Shown here: positions 48,718 through 62,927 of the stretch, piece by piece | Layout: each line of letters starts with the position of its first letter | How positions within the stretch are numbered: the stretch's first letter is position 1 | Assembly (NCBI GenBank): GCA_024362935.1 | Contig: JANCRA010000019.1 | Coordinates: forward strand, 2,972,501 to 3,036,500 | Reading direction: 5' to 3' | Source of the DNA: Setophaga petechia | Taxonomy: Eukaryota; Chordata; Aves; Passeriformes; Parulidae | Length of the DNA stretch: 64,000 bases | Position numbers and translations under genes: made by a program | Notes under the pieces: model-generated | Seen by the model: only the letters and a program-made list of their open reading frames with translations | Told to the model about the DNA's origin: nothing | The model's database searches: none

Positions 48718-50099
48718 ATCAATCAAGAATAATAGACAGATGAATGAAAGTTCATATTATTTGAAATAATCTCTCTTTTTAATGAGATAGCTCACAGCTG
48801 TTGGAAGTAACAGAGAAACAACGCTTAAAAGATTTTATAACATCCCCATGACCATTAGAATCAATGCAGCCTGGTTTTCCAGAGATGCATGTGCAATATT
48901 TCCTCACAGAAGCCCAGTGTCACTGAGTCTGACCAGCCTAGCTTCCCCTGGTATTCCCTTCTGGGCATGTGCATGGGACTGTTTTGGCTGGCTGCACACA
49001 ATGTGTCAATCAGTCAGCTGACTGCCACCCTACAGAATATCTACAGGGCTAATTTAGAACTTCTTCCTTTCAGATAAGGAAATAATTTGGGCCTGCCTCT
49101 TTTCATCCAGCTTGGAAGAATTTGGCATCTTGGAGACTCCGAGCCATCTGTCAAATCTGGGTGGAAGAGACAAAAGCTACCAAAGTACAGGCACTGGCAG
49201 ACCATATACAGGGACAGCATATGCTTTATTTTCTTAGGTATACAAGACTCTCACCCCCTCTTTACTTGAAGGGTCCCTACAGTAAAGAGATCAGTAGGGA
49301 CTCTTTACTGCTGCCATTTGTTTCATTATCTTTCCATCAAACTATATTTAGTCAGGATCTTAAGCTTTACTATTTCATCAGTAAAACAGATACAGGTAAA
49401 AGAGAAAAAGATCAGATCTCGTACATACTAAAAACAAAAGAAAAATATAGAAAAAAAAGACCTAAAAAAAGTGAGAGAACAAAGCAGGGGGTGCTGGCAA
49501 TAGTAAAGAAAAGCAGGTGGGATAATGCATTCAAGGAATGAACGGTGCTTGCAAGCAAATCTAGACAACATTACACAGAGTAAATGCAAAGATGACAAAG
49601 TAAATGAGAGATACAGGGGAAATAAAGAAGAGACTGACAAAGACTGTGTGCCAAAACTGGAATGGGACAATACAGGTAAAAGTGTCAGAGCATCTGTCAG
49701 AATAAAAAAGAAATTGATTACTTAATTAAGAATTTACAGAATTCCATGACAGAGCAGAAGGGGTCAAACTAGATTGAAAATTTATTTTCTCTTTAGTGAT
49801 AACAGAAGTTTTGAAGAATGTTAAAACGGACTGCAAAATAACACCTCAATGGATTGAAAGGTCTAAGGTAATTTCAACTAAATATCTAACCACTTCTGAC
49901 AGATGCAGATCAAATCTGTTTTAATATCTTTTACTGACAGTTTCTACCAGATGTCCAGGCAAACTTAAACCAAGGTTTTTAACCACCTTTGTCACTAGTT
50001 TGCCACTCTAATGTATAACATGCTCTCCTTGTCACATCTGTATGAACACAGAAAACAACAGATTGCATTCATCATGTAAACAACTTCCTAGGGATTTAA
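48718..50099. other. AT-rich spacer
   Basis: The plus-strand frame at 49122-49541 (139 codons) ends in Lys-rich low-complexity sequence and lacks splice or promoter context. Nothing else is recognised. Confidence 0.5.
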
Positions 50100-50310
50100 G
50101 AACTGCTATCGCTTTCCTTCTCTACACTAAACAGACCAAATTCTTCTAAGCCTTTGCAAACACACCCTCCTACCCCAGAGATTGTGCTTTCCAACTTTTT
50201 CCTGGTCTCTTTCTCCAAGCTCTCCCCAGCTGGCCCAGATGGATATACACCCTAAGGAGGCCACAGGCTTCCAGCTGATGCCTCACCTAAGAGGAGTGGG
50301 TAATGCTTTT
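50100..50310 (-). mobile_element. Heavily diverged CR1-like fragment
   Basis: The plus strand has blocks that resemble the antisense CR1 5'-proximal 3'-half: cttctctacactaaacagac, ccaagctctccccagctgg and a gatgcctcacctaagaggag segment. The match is by eye and weak, so the call is tentative. Confidence 0.4.
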
Positions 50311-51193
50311 GGTTTCATATCCTGATAAAGCTCTTGTTTCTGTCCCAGCAGCATGACATGGTTAGCTTGTCAACTTACAGACATTTTCATTCTTTATCCA
50401 GCATTTTCTTGTCCTCTGTACCCATTATTACCGCTAATGGATAATACTTGGTGTTTTTTCTTCCTGATTTATACCTCATTCTCTGACTTCTCAAAAACAT
50501 TTCACATTCAAAATGATCCTGTCCGACAGAATACTTGCAGCTCCCCTCCATCAAGACTTGGTGTCCAAATTGGGAAAGAATCATGCAGTAAGGGCTTGCA
50601 GTCACCATTATTTCATTGTTCTTCAGTGCCATGCAGAAGATATGGCTTTGCTGGTTCTGTGTTCATTCAAAGAAAAGAAAAAGAAAGAAAGGAGAAAGGA
50701 ACATTTTAAAATGCTGATCCATCCCTATATGATTTCTCATTTTAAGCGGTATGTATTTTATTACTTTATGTTTCAGAGGGGCTTGAAGTTAAATAGCAAT
50801 TTTAGCCATTATGCATATTATATAAATAGTTCACTTGCAAAGATTAGAGAAACAAAATGAGTTGAAAATTTGGCAGGATCACGCAATTTATTTAAAATAA
50901 GAAAAGGGAACACAACACACTAAATAACATGAAATTGCATCTGTGTGTTCTCTAGCTTAAGGAGAAAATCTTGCCAAATTCCATATCGAGTGCTGAGTAA
51001 CTATAAACATATTGTTATTCAGTTGGAGTAAGATGTGTTTTGTGGCACTGTTCACATCTTAGCAGCTAGTTAAGTCTTGATGATATATAGAAAACTTGTT
51101 TGAAAAGAAACTTAATAGAAAAATATTTTTAAATTATATAGTCTCAGACTCCATTTTTATAAGGATTCAACATTGAAGGAAAGATTAACTTAC
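50311..51193. other. AT-rich spacer
   Basis: Nothing recognised. Overlapping frames at 50353-50860 are not supported. Confidence 0.5.
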
Positions 51194-51265
51194 ACAATTG
51201 AATATAGCCACATTGAGAGTACCTTCTTGTACATGCCATGCTTATGACCATAAAAAATTACTGCT
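51194..51265 (-). CDS. Weak candidate exon, 72 nt
   Basis: The acceptor cacggctttgtctcag and a perfect donor (attgt|gtaagtta) bracket 72 nt on the minus strand. One frame is open: one base, AVIFYGHKHGMYKKVLSMWL then YSI, then two bases. Its end phase does not join directly to 48569-48662, so another exon would be needed between them. Unidentified. Confidence 0.25.
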
Positions 51266-52627
51266 CTGAGACAAAGCCGTGTATGACAGGAAAATTAAGA
51301 AAGAAAAAAATACAGAAAAAAAAGACTAGAGAAGAAATTATAGATAAAAAAGCAGTAATATCCCAAGAACACTGGAGCTGGTGCTCACTCAAGCAAATTC
51401 TTTCTCACCATTGTCCAAAGTGACACATCCTAAACCATAAAAAAATTTCTATAGGGAATGTCATCATTACCTTTACTGGGTGTTTTTGCCCCACAAATTA
51501 GCAATTTAAGTTGAATTTTCAAACAAAGCTAAAAAAAACCATCCAGTAAAATTAACCCAGAAATAAATTTTTGACACTTTATATGAAATTTTGCTACATA
51601 TTTGAGCAAAAAGAATACATGAGAGACTTTTTGCTAGATTCACTCTGTATATAAATTTCTTCTTTATCACAGATTTTTTTCTCTAATACATAATAGTTCA
51701 CTATGTACACAATTAAAAGCTCATAAAAATATCCATTTTTTTTGGTAGAGAAAGTTTTAATTTCTCATCCATAGAAACACACTGGCATAATCCTTAGTAT
51801 CTTTACTTTTCCTGATGGGAGTGAAGCCAGTGCAAAGCCCTTTTAGAGGCATACACATAGCCTAAAAACAATTTAACTTCACCCTTCACAAGGGCATACC
51901 TTCCCTCATTCTGTCTTGACACCAACAGTTTCAGACCTACCTGTCCTATCATGCAAAATATCAAACCTGAAACAGTCACCAAGACTGCAGTTACTGCTAA
52001 CATGTCCTCTTTTCATTTAGCTCCATCTGAAAGTTCTTTACAAAAAGCCATATATATATATATATATATACACATACATATATATATACATGCTATGATA
52101 CATATATATGATGCTGACTATCATATCTACATCTAAATATCACATCTTAGAGTCAGGCAAATTCAAACCATACAGGGGCTGTATAATTTGTAAAGTTGAG
52201 GGCATTTACAATATTTGAGAGATCCTCAGTAGGGAAGGAGGCTTTGGAGAGCCAGGTATCAATTTTGTACATGATAGTGGCACAGAGTCACTAGAGGCAG
52301 TCAGGCTGCAACACCAGGAACAATAATCTTAGAGGACTACAAATCAAACACCTTCAAAACCTTAGTCACTCTCTCAATTGCCAAAAGAATGCTCGATTTA
52401 AAGGCTCTCATTCTGCAAAAAAGGCTCAGTTTTCCAATCAGGACAGTTTGAAAGAGCATGACCAAGTCCCAAAATGATCACATTTCATTTGGAATCAAAA
52501 CCAACCCCTCAACTTTCAATCTACATCTCAATGTGATCAATACAGAAACATACCTGCTCAGGTATGTTCTGGTGACACACTCAGTCAAGCCTACGGCCAT
52601 AGCACCCATGAGTTCATGCCAGGCCCA
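51266..52627. other. AT-rich spacer with a TA microsatellite
   Basis: A 26-nt minus-strand segment at about 51939-51964 has a strong acceptor (gtcttggtgactgtttcag) and a gtaggt donor, too short to judge. The TA tract is listed separately. Confidence 0.5.
52049..52100. repeat. (TA)n-rich microsatellite
   Basis: An alternating TA run of about 22 bp followed by cacatacata and more TA. It could extrude as a cruciform. Confidence 0.9.
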
Positions 52628-52750
52628 TCAAGCCCAGGTTGGATGGGGCTCTGAGAAACCTGGTCTTGTGGAAGGTGTCCCAGGCCATGGCAGGAGGGTT
52701 GGAACTGGATGATTTTTAAGGTCCCTTCAAACCCAAACCATTCTCAGATC
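52628..52750 (+). mobile_element. CR1 LINE 3' end
   Basis: Reads aagcccaggttggatggggc, a cctggtcttgtggaaggtgt block, gatgatttttaaggtccctt and accattctcagatct: the CR1 3' end in sense orientation, moderately diverged and 5'-truncated. Confidence 0.88.
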
Positions 52751-53589
52751 TGAGGAAACTCGCAACCTGCTCCATGCCCCTCTTCTGCCTGATCAATGCT
52801 TCAATGCTTTCCAACTTCCAGTGCTTGCATGATTAATGCCCTGAAATCACCTTGATTTTTAATGTTTCCAGTTAGAACTCTGCAACTGAGATTGATTTTG
52901 CAATGAAAATTTATAATGGTAAACAGTACTCCATCATCCAAAATTTGGGAACTAATATTTTAGAGAATAAAGCCAATCTTTGCCTCTTTAATTCTTTCAT
53001 ATATACACTATTACGTACTAATAAATGTGCTCTAGAGCAGTTCCCATGGTTGCTACCAGTCCTGATTATTAAAAAACAGCCCTGGAAATTATTGCATGAT
53101 GTACAAAGCCTTTTCATACAAATTTAAGAAGAGACTAGGACTCACGGAGGGCTCTTAATTAAATCTGGTTCCCTCATGAGAAGTATATGCTCAGCTTTCC
53201 ATAGCTCTCCTTTTCTTTAAATACAAATTAAAATTTAGTTAAAGGAGTAGGCAAAAGGTGCCTCATTTGTGTTTACTCCTAGATTGCCCTTTGCTTCCGC
53301 TTTCAACACCTTGTACCATACCAGAAAACAAGACATTTAGGGGACAGTCCAAAAATCCAAAAATCACCTTCTCATGTATTCTGTCTCCTACACTTTGTGT
53401 AGACTTTATGTGAATTCTAGTATATTTGACTTTATCCTGTATGTACTGAATGAGAAAAAAGAAAGAGGGGTGGTGGAGTCTTTAACTTCACTTTACTTCC
53501 TCAGTATAATCTTGGTGAAGAAAAGATGTGGTACCTCTAAAGTAATCACATAAAAGCAGTGAGTTTTAAAGTCTCCAGTTTATTAAATA
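52751..53589. other. AT-rich spacer
   Basis: Nothing recognised. Confidence 0.5.

Positions 53590-53627
<38 letters not shown>
53590..53627. repeat. Compound (CT)n(AT)n microsatellite
   Basis: About ten CT units pass directly into about eight AT units. Confidence 0.95.
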
Positions 53628-56600
53628 AATATAATATGAAGACTAACTATATCTGCATTCTGTTGTCTTGGCAACATCTGAGTGACTGCTGAAATATACC
53701 AGACACAGATGGTCCACAAACATCAAGGAATATTGTCCAGTTTCTGTGTACTACTACTATCATGCCCATTTACATATCAAAAGGATTAAAAAATTATAGA
53801 TGTGCTATTGCAACTAAAATTATTTTTAGTAAACATATACATCATGCTACAAAGCAAATCTAAGTGCTATTGTGACAGCTGTTACAACATCATCTGGAAA
53901 GAATGCAAGAAAGAATCAGCTTCCTTCATCCTTCTGACAGGCTCCATCAGGGGCATGGGCCAGTGCCACCACTAATCCCTTGTACTGTGCTGTAGGTTCA
54001 ACATTTGCAGCAAGTGTCACGGAACAAAGGAGCCTGTAAAACAGACACCAACTTCAAAGCCAGTACTAACAATGGTGCTCCCAATACCAGCTCCTTCTAG
54101 TAGATAGAGAGGCAACTTGAAAAGCAGTTAAAACCACACTTACCCCTCCAAGAATGTTGCATTGTGGTAAATATCTCAAAATAAGTAGCCTTTTATAGAG
54201 AAGAACAAAAAAATCTTTGGTACCCAATAAAACTGTGGGACAGCAGTTACCAGGAGAATGAATACCATGTTCTGATATTTTATAGACTTTGAAATCACAA
54301 TTTTTACCTTTGCCAAGAATGAAGAAAGGAGATAAGAAAAGGTGATAAATACTGCGTTTTTACTTTTCCAGGCTAAATTCAGGACTTCAGATCCCCAAGC
54401 TGTTGCACATATTTCTCATATTTTGATTAATCACTTCTTATTTTTCAATACAGTTTTTGCTTTCTTCTGCGCTTTTCCAAGGAAAAAAGAAACTACTCTT
54501 GAAGCAATAAAAGTCACTCTTGAGTCACAAATATATGACTAGTTTCATCATTACTGTGTTTGATCTAGTGGAGCAGTTATTGATCTTGGTAACCATTGTG
54601 AAACAATGAACATGTTGTCTAATCCTCTGATCGCTATCATAATAGTCATGTGGCCATCCTTAGTTTTAGATTTCTCAAACAAATTCAGAAAAAAATCATT
54701 TAGATAGCTACCAGCTAACTGATACTTTTGAAATTTTAGATGGTAGTAAAAACTAGATTTATCCAGAATTAGAGTGCCTTTGTAGTTAGCTGCATAATTT
54801 ATTAATAAATGGGAGCACATCTTCAAGAGTGTATTAATATATTCATTAATCTCATAAAAAGCATTATCTGGTGCCTTTATTTTTCTTAGAATAGCATTAA
54901 GATTATTCTTGCTGTTAAACACTACAAGTTATATTTTTAAAATTACTGAAAAGAAGCAGGATTGAACACATAATATTTTATTCACATACAGGTATATTAA
55001 GGAGCAGTTTAAAATTTTGCAATTGTGGATTTATAAACATATAAAAGATTTTAAAAACCCATGTAGATCCTCAGCTCCTAGTTAGCATATAACCAGCTAA
55101 GTATTTCCTCTGAATGTCTCTTTGGACCTTTCTTACAACATTTCACCCTCATTAAAGAACAACTAAGACTTTAACAGAGCTATGAAATCCTGAACATCTG
55201 CTAGATGTTGCTGTTTTGTGAATTTTTTGCAGATTCATCTTGTAGTCCAGAGAATGTAAAATGACACAATACAGAATATTACAAAAGCCTACCATATGCT
55301 AAAATATAGATTATTTTACATCTCTGTAGGACTCTTCTGAACCTGCTTTTCCCCCTTTTTTATTGACCATAAAATATACGCTAGATCAGTCCATAAAGGA
55401 AGTGCAGATGGTCTGTACGGTGTGTGTTGCAGAACAGGAAAATCTGAAAATGTGGGACCAATTGTGCCTTTTTCCCCAGCCTATACACAAAGCATAAACT
55501 GCAAACAAAAGCTGCAAGAAGTTGAGCTTGTAGCATTGAAGGTTAAATTGCGATATTGAAATTCAGGCTTTCCTTCTTTAATCTTCCCTTCTGCAATACA
55601 AGTGAGAAATGACAAAAAAAAAAAAAAATTACAAGAGCAAACTTGTATCTTCTTGAATAATGAAGGAAAGGCCAAATATTGGAGGGATGTTAAGCCACGT
55701 CAGAAGAAGCACCGGGCCAGCATCCATAGCAGTATTTCTATACCTAGCTGCTAACTAGGAACTTAACTCAGTGCTTTCACTTAGAATGAGGTGCCTAAAA
55801 TCATCTACAACTCAAAATTTCAGCATCTGAGTTTATACTTCTCCTGTGTCACCTCTCTGATCTGCACCTCAAGAAATGGAATGGAATTGCCCAGTCTCAA
55901 ATTGCCCTGGACCAGAGTGTTGGTAAAATAATGCAGATTTTATTATCTTTCTCTTTTTTTTTTTCCTTTTCATACTTCAGCACAAATAACCTATTAGATG
56001 TCCAAGTTGTGGCTTTAATTACGTATATGGGAGCCTAAATGACTTAACACAAATTTTGCATGGCTTAAAACAATGAATAACTTAACACAAATTCTGGTAA
56101 TGTATAAACTGCAAGAAAGTGCTACTAACCCTGCAATACTAGGTGGAGCACATAAATTTGAGACCCTGCCTCAATTGCTCATTAAATGGACTACAAATGT
56201 TTCAGCAGACTCAAGGAGAAAATTTATCTGTTTAGCTGTGCACAATTTTCATTAGGTACATTTTCAGAACACAACCATATGCTGAGGTTTCCTTTTAAAG
56301 GGTATTTATGTTTTCAGCCTTTATGCAATATTTTAATAACCAGTATTGTCTAAAGTGGCAAAATAGAATATGTGTCCCAGATTCACTTCATAACATCTGC
56401 TTTCTACTAATCAAGTAGTGCAAAATTAATTGTATTTAGCATAATGAGTTTCCCATTCTGCAACTTTGAGAAACTCCTAAGGTGATGGAGGAAATTTTAA
56501 GTTCTTCCTCTATCACATTCAAAGCTGGTCATGTAATATATAGGGTGAGAGAAAATGAAATGTACTGCAGGATGTACTCCTGCCCCATCCCCAGTTTTTG

Positions 56601-56979
56601 CAATGACATTTCAGGGCAAAATTTGAATAGCCCCCAAAGAAACTGCATTATTGGAGAGAAGACTAAGCAGTGAGACTGTTTTATAAGAGTTCATGGAAAA
56701 TAATGAAACAGAGATGTTGCTGAAAGGTTTTTTATTGAATCTTACAGAGTATTCAGTGAAATGTATTTGAAAATTTTATAATGGTGTGATACAATTATTC
56801 AGATCTCATTCATAACTGGAAAAAACTAATCAGATGCAATCAATCAGATCAGTACTCTAGCAATGGATAAGAGCTTCATATAAAAACGGGAGGGAGAAGA
56901 TTTTCTGGCAAGTTAGAAACTACACTTTTTTTTATTATGGTGCCAAATATGTGGTATTTGGTATATAATACCTCCTATA
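53628..56979. other. AT-rich sequence; possible minus-strand frames only
   Basis: A minus-strand region near 54320 has an exceptional pyrimidine-rich acceptor (ctcctttcttcattcttggcaaag reversed at 54314-54337), followed by an open frame beginning VKIVISKSIKYQNMVFILL with a possible gtaact donor. It is not strong enough to list as an exon. A 122-codon minus frame at 54551-54921 is discussed among the rejected items. Confidence 0.45.
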
Positions 56980-57043
56980 TTAAGCAGGGGGTAGGACTAT
57001 ATGACCTCCAGGGGTCCCTTCCAACCTCAACTATTCTGTGATT
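56980..57043 (+). mobile_element. CR1 LINE 3' terminal fragment
   Basis: Reads taggactatatgacctccag, gggtcccttccaacctcaac and tattctgtgattctctgtg, the last 60 or so bases of a CR1 3' end in sense orientation. Confidence 0.85.
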
Positions 57044-58744
57044 CTCTGTGAAATGCTGAAGTATTTGAGTTAAATTTGATGAGGCATAGTTTTAATCCCT
57101 CAAGGAATTGCACACGTAAGTCAGAGAAAGAGTAGGTATTGGCTTCTTGCACCTGGCTTGGCTGCTTCATTACTGGGTTACTGAATAGGAACACTCAGCT
57201 TTATGTGGATGTCTATAAGCTTTTCTTTTCTTTCAACTGTCAGAAAAAAAAAAGTTATGTTACAGTACAAACAATATGTTTAATTTAGCATAAATTTTTT
57301 TCTCCTAGTGTAAAAAGCCACAAATTTGGTTCTTTATGACTCATTCCCACCACATACATTTTTCACTTTGGCTAAGAAGGCAAATATTCAATTATTCATG
57401 CAACTCTCTTTAGAACACACTGCAGCTATGACAATGCTGGAAAGCCAAATATTATGCTTAAAAATGGTATCTTGGCTGCCTAAACTAATACCCCTGTATA
57501 CGATTGTTATCATGGCCTGTCACAAAACTGCAATGTGTTGTGTGTTAAAATGCAAGTTCTGTGACTGTCAGGTATTTTTTTCCAGGGTTTGCTTGTCTGC
57601 GTATATGCATGGTGTCTCTTTTCCATTCTCCAGCTAGTAGGGATTCTGGTGATACCTATATATCTCTTTCTAGGTAACCAATTTCTTTATGATTCCTGCA
57701 AGTCTAAAAGAAACCATTACTAAAGCAATAGAGTTTCTCACTTGAGTCAAGTAGGTTTGCACTGAACAGCTGATAAAGATTATATCTGCTATCAAAATAC
57801 ATGGTACAGGGAGACAGACATTGTCTTCCAACTATTATGAGGTGAGAGATGCAAATTTTTGTGACAGAGCTGTTGATAACTTAGAAGCTGCTGCCATGAA
57901 TTTAAAAAGAAAAATTCCCCATTCAGATCTGAGCAGGAAAACAAGGTGAAGGATGTGAAGATAATGCACACAAAACACAGGCTTACAGGCACAATACACA
58001 GGAAGCAATTTAAAGTAGAGGGTAGCAACCCAGGCATTAATAATAGATATGGAAATGGATCACTGTGTGGAAGGATATAATACTGTTTGTAAAACTATGT
58101 TTGACTTTACATTCTTTTAAAATAAGTCATGAATTGGAAAATTCTGAACCAAAGACTTAAGAATGATATAAGAATCAATTTTTGAAAAAACAGCAAAACC
58201 AAAGCATTGATTGAAACCAACTGAGTATTTCTTCCCAAGAAATACATCTATGTATGAGAAATCATAAAATATGGATCTGCGTTTCTACATAATCCAGAAC
58301 ATGTACATTAATTCATGAATGCCAGCACTCCTAACTAGGAATTGCCCATTAGGGAAACCACTACCTGTTGCATTGATTCAGTGTCATTACTTTCTATTTT
58401 AAATTCTTACTTTGCAACAATTGAAGATTGATGAATCTTTATCTGAAAAGGAATACAAAGCCCACCCTGGACAAAGATAAACGTTCCACAGGCTTTTGTT
58501 GAGACTAATGTGAGAATTAACTTACACATACCTCCAAACACAAAAATAATGCATATCCTGTAAACAAATTTTTTAACCTAGAGGACCTCATTACAATAAA
58601 TGCAGAAGAACATATGTATATATCTACTACTTCCCTTCTTTTTTTTTTTTTTCCCTAGGATCCCTTCCTTAACTAAGCACTCCTATAAGATAATACTGAG
58701 CCAGGAGAGGCTCCTGAATATATCTTAGATTACCATAATTAAAC
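57044..58744. other. AT-rich spacer
   Basis: Nothing recognised. Frames at 57326-57637 and 57792-58037 lack support. Confidence 0.5.
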
Positions 58745-58793
58745 ACAGCGAGTGGCTGTGTGGTACTTAGTTCCCAGCAGGGGTTAAGCCATG
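58745..58793 (+). mobile_element. 3' scrap of an avian LTR
   Basis: The stretch gtggctgtgtggtacttag to ggggttaagcc resembles the 3' end of the LTR family found complete at 30080-30635. Only about 50 bp remain. Confidence 0.5.
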
Positions 58794-61700
58794 AAAATAT
58801 TTATACACTATATAATAATAACAGCAGCAGCAGAAGGCAGTGGTGTAAATTTGAGATGCTTTTCCACTTTTTAAAATAAAATTTACAATACACTTAACAA
58901 TGAGATAAACAGCAAATATAAATGCCTCCCAAACTGTACTCCTGGCAACAAAAAGTGTTTATTCACTTGAAAGCTGTCTAGAAGCTGAAGTCTTGCCAAT
59001 AATTTTAATCTTATCTCTCACATATGGCAAATTATAATATTTTTCATTATTTATAATATAGCTTAAATTTAGCTTATTGAAAACACTTTAGGATAGGTAA
59101 AAAGAAAAATTGTTGTCACAACATTCTTCAGATTTTTTAGACTGTAACTGATACACTCAAATATGCCTCTCCCCTGTCAGAACTGTCATTCAAAAGTTGT
59201 GTCACAGAAGCTCTTAGGTCTCAAAATTTCGTAGCTTTGATTAGTTTTCAAGAATAAAGCAGATTAAACACCTTACACCTTTGGTGAATTTTGAGAGAGC
59301 AATTTTCTTGTATAACTATCAGCTTGCTGCCTAGATAATGCAAATAATTAAATTATGTGTACTGACAATAGTCCAGATACTCACAGTAGTGATGCTCTTA
59401 GACCTGTAATTACATTTTTAGTTTGAATTCTTATTAAAATCTCCCTCATAGGAAATGTTTTAAGGAATCCAATAATGAGACTTTTTTCTGAATTTTGAAA
59501 ATCTACAATGAATGTAATGAATTTTTAATCCACTGAACATTTCAGATAAGTCTAAAATGCATGTATCTGTTCATGTTTGTTTTATTTGGAGAAAGTGGCA
59601 TTCTTATTTCACATCATTATCTTCACAGATATTACTGAATAATAAAATCATGTTTTGCGAATCATTTCTATTTTCACAGTACATTATCTAGTGAGAGCAC
59701 AAAACTGAAGATTATATATGCAATGGATTTTGAGAAAGCATTCTAAAAGGTTTTGTTACATTGTGAACAAATAGCAGAAGAATTTTTATTTTTCCTTTTA
59801 TGGTCATGAATGGTCACTATCTAAATTGTCTAGAAGTACATGTAATAAAAGATTAAAAGAGAAAGTAAAAAATGGATCCCTTACTCATATTGGTAAGTCC
59901 AAGTATATGAACAATTAACAAGCTATCTCACTTTAAATACTTGTAAAACACGTTAGATACTTTCAGAAGTAAGAAAAACATATCTTTATTTCAAAGGTGA
60001 AAAGAAAGCCATGTGAATTTGTCAAGTGAGAGCTCATTAGTTGTTACAGAAACATTTCATTTCTTTATAGTAATTAAAATGGCCTCAATAGTTTGAACAT
60101 ACCACTGCTGTAGTTTCTCCATATTTCAAAGAGAATTCCTTTTCTGGATTCCATTGTGAGATCCTCTGAAGACCTTTCATTTAAAAAATACTGCAGCAGA
60201 TAAAGATTATTTAAAAGGTGTAATAGATTGAGTAAAATAGAATTATCTGACAAAGACTAGGAGTTTTCAGAAAGTGCTAATATTACTTGGACTTTGACAG
60301 TGGAAATACTTTTTTCCCAGAAGTTCTCTAGTGGTCTACCTACAATTTTAATTCCATTAAGATGCACTACTTTATTATCTGGATTTTTAACTACTTAGTT
60401 GAAGCACAAGTGAGAACTCAGAAGCTTCCTGAAGGTTCAGTCTACAGAAAGCATAGCAGAGTTTTGGGAAGAGGTGCTTGGCTGTTGAAGGAGTTATCTG
60501 AAATAAAAAGGGAAACTAAATGTAGCTGGAATCTGAAATTTTCATTTCAAATAAAATGTAAATTGGGAAGGGTAAAGGAGGGGGAGAGAGTGTCACTCTA
60601 AATCAGAATCTACAAATGCAGTGTTCATATTTCCAGCAAAATGGCATTTAAGAATACAAGTCAAATTGAAACCTTTTCCTTTGATAAAATCAGTTATATT
60701 CTGTTGATGATGTAGACGTCCTTTGCTTCAATGCCAAAGTGATATTAAGTCCCCAAAATATTCCATTCCAAATTTATCTTTTCATTTCTCTGAACAGCTC
60801 TTCTGTAATGTTGTCACAGTCTACAAAAGCAATATCTACACAAAGTAATGCTCTACTGGTTACATGAGCATTCAGAAAGAAATGCATTACCTATCGCATC
60901 TTCATTTATAGGTCTTGTAATTTAATAGTGATATTTGTTCTTCAATTTGTTTCTTAAAAAGGCTGCTGTTAATAACACTGTCCCTGCTAAGTTTTAGAGC
61001 TGTTATATATAAGGAAGTAATCTAAAATATTCACTGCTACAAGAAATCTATGTATTTCTATATTGGATGCATGAAGTGCAGATATATTTCTGCACTGCCT
61101 ATATTTCTGTTACATTTAAATAATGATCAATGTCCCAAATCAGAAAGTCTCTTCTATCGTTTTCCACAAGAAAAAGTTCTAGCCAGAGACAAAAAGGAAT
61201 AGAAAAAATTCCTAATACATAATTATGTTAAATACTCATAGAAAAATTAGTCAATATTCCCTACCCTGACAAATTTAGTAAGAGTTCTATTTGTCAAATG
61301 GTATGTAACTATGACAGTAGTCTCTCGTTCTTTTATATATGTTTTATCTGAGCTGAGGCTTTAATCAACAAACAGGCACTGATTTTTCTCTTAATTCTGT
61401 AAATAACCAGGTAGCTGTGACAAGATACATTTTAACAATAGTCAAGGTTTTAAAATATTCTCATATTATTGGAATACTCTTGTCAATAACTGAAAGTAAG
61501 GCAGTATTCACATATGATGAAAGAAAATGAGTGGTGCACAAAAACAATTAAAAATGCCAATCTTTATCTGCAAATTATCTGCATTTTTATGGTACCATTA
61601 TGAAACAGTAACTTAATAATTAATACTTAATTTTCATGAGGAATTTGTTTAAATAAATTATTGATGGTCTCCTAAAGAAAAAAGTGAATTTAAGCGAAAG

Positions 61701-62927
61701 AGAGTTTATTAATTAAGTTGATCACTCTCAATAAAATCAACAATGACATTTTAGTCATATTTTCAGTTACTCTGTTCAGTCAACATGACAAACCTGCTAG
61801 TCTAGAACTAGTTGTTTTCATTATGTGAATAGCCATGTCCCTGCTGTTGGAACTCTGCTTTTAGATCATAATGAAACACAACACAAAATGTAGGTTTGTA
61901 GAATGTTACAGGTACTGATAAGTATTAGTTGTGCTTTTTGCTTGTTAATATTGCTTGGAAATTCTAGGGCTTATGGAATGATGCCCATGAGCTATGTATG
62001 ATGGAAACGTGAATTTCAATAAAATCTGTAAAATCACCATTCCCAGGTTATATAATGGGGGCTGGAAAATTCCTGATCTCATGAAGTCAATGGTAACATT
62101 CCTACTGATTTTCCTCTTTTGAGTCCAATGCCCCATTTTTAAATTTCCACTAACGTCAGTTGAAAGTTGTCTGTGTTGTTCTTTGAAATATTTTGTCTCT
62201 TTCAACATGACTGACACTCTTTAAAGATTAAAACACTTGCAAAATGCAATCATAAGGAGAATTATCACCACTAAAGGGGAAATAAGTTTATATCTTTGTG
62301 TAGGTTTTTTAATAGAGAAAATTGAAGTCAGAGAAAACTATGATAGGTAAGACCAGATGTTTGCAGAAAATTTGGCTAAGTTATTGAAGATTTATTTCCT
62401 TATATGTACAATGCTGCCTGTCACTTCCTAAAATAAAGCACTTCATGCATGTAACATCTGAATTCTTCAGAGGCTTAAACAGATTTAAATAATGATTCAG
62501 TACAAATTATCATTTGTGGTCTTGTGCACTAAGAACAAAGGGTAAAAATGCAGAATTCCTTTATTACCAAGTAAATGTCTACTGTAAAGATCTCATGGAG
62601 AAAGTGAGTTCCAAACAGATGGTTTACATTTTTAATGTATTTGTCTGGAACGAATTGCCTGTCTTTATTCAGTCTGTACAATACACATGAATTACAACAA
62701 CATTGTCAAGATGTATTGGAGGAGGACAAATCAAAATATAGGGAACAGATATATCCCAAATATGGTCATAATTATTCCATAAATTACTAGAAGGCATGTC
62801 AACAGCACTATGAATAGTATTGACTTTCATTCCTGAGTTACAAAATGTAGTACATTTTCTGAATTATTTATTTGGAAGAACAAAGTATCAGTTTCCAAAC
62901 AAAATGTAAGGAAACTGTTTGAAGCAC
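58794..62927. other. AT-rich gene-poor sequence
   Basis: No repeat family, RNA gene or exon with good splice sites is recognised over 4 kb. A short (CAG)4 run lies at 58821-58832. Confidence 0.55.

Noticed and set aside
49122..49541. 139-codon plus-strand frame
   Set aside because: Ends in Lys-rich low-complexity sequence, with no promoter, splice or homology cue.
54551..54921. 122-codon minus-strand frame with protein-like text (FYYHLKFQKYQLAGSYLNDF)
   Set aside because: One such frame is expected by chance in 64 kb of this base composition. It lacks an early Met and a good donor, and its acceptor is weak. It would be reconsidered if a protein search gave a hit.
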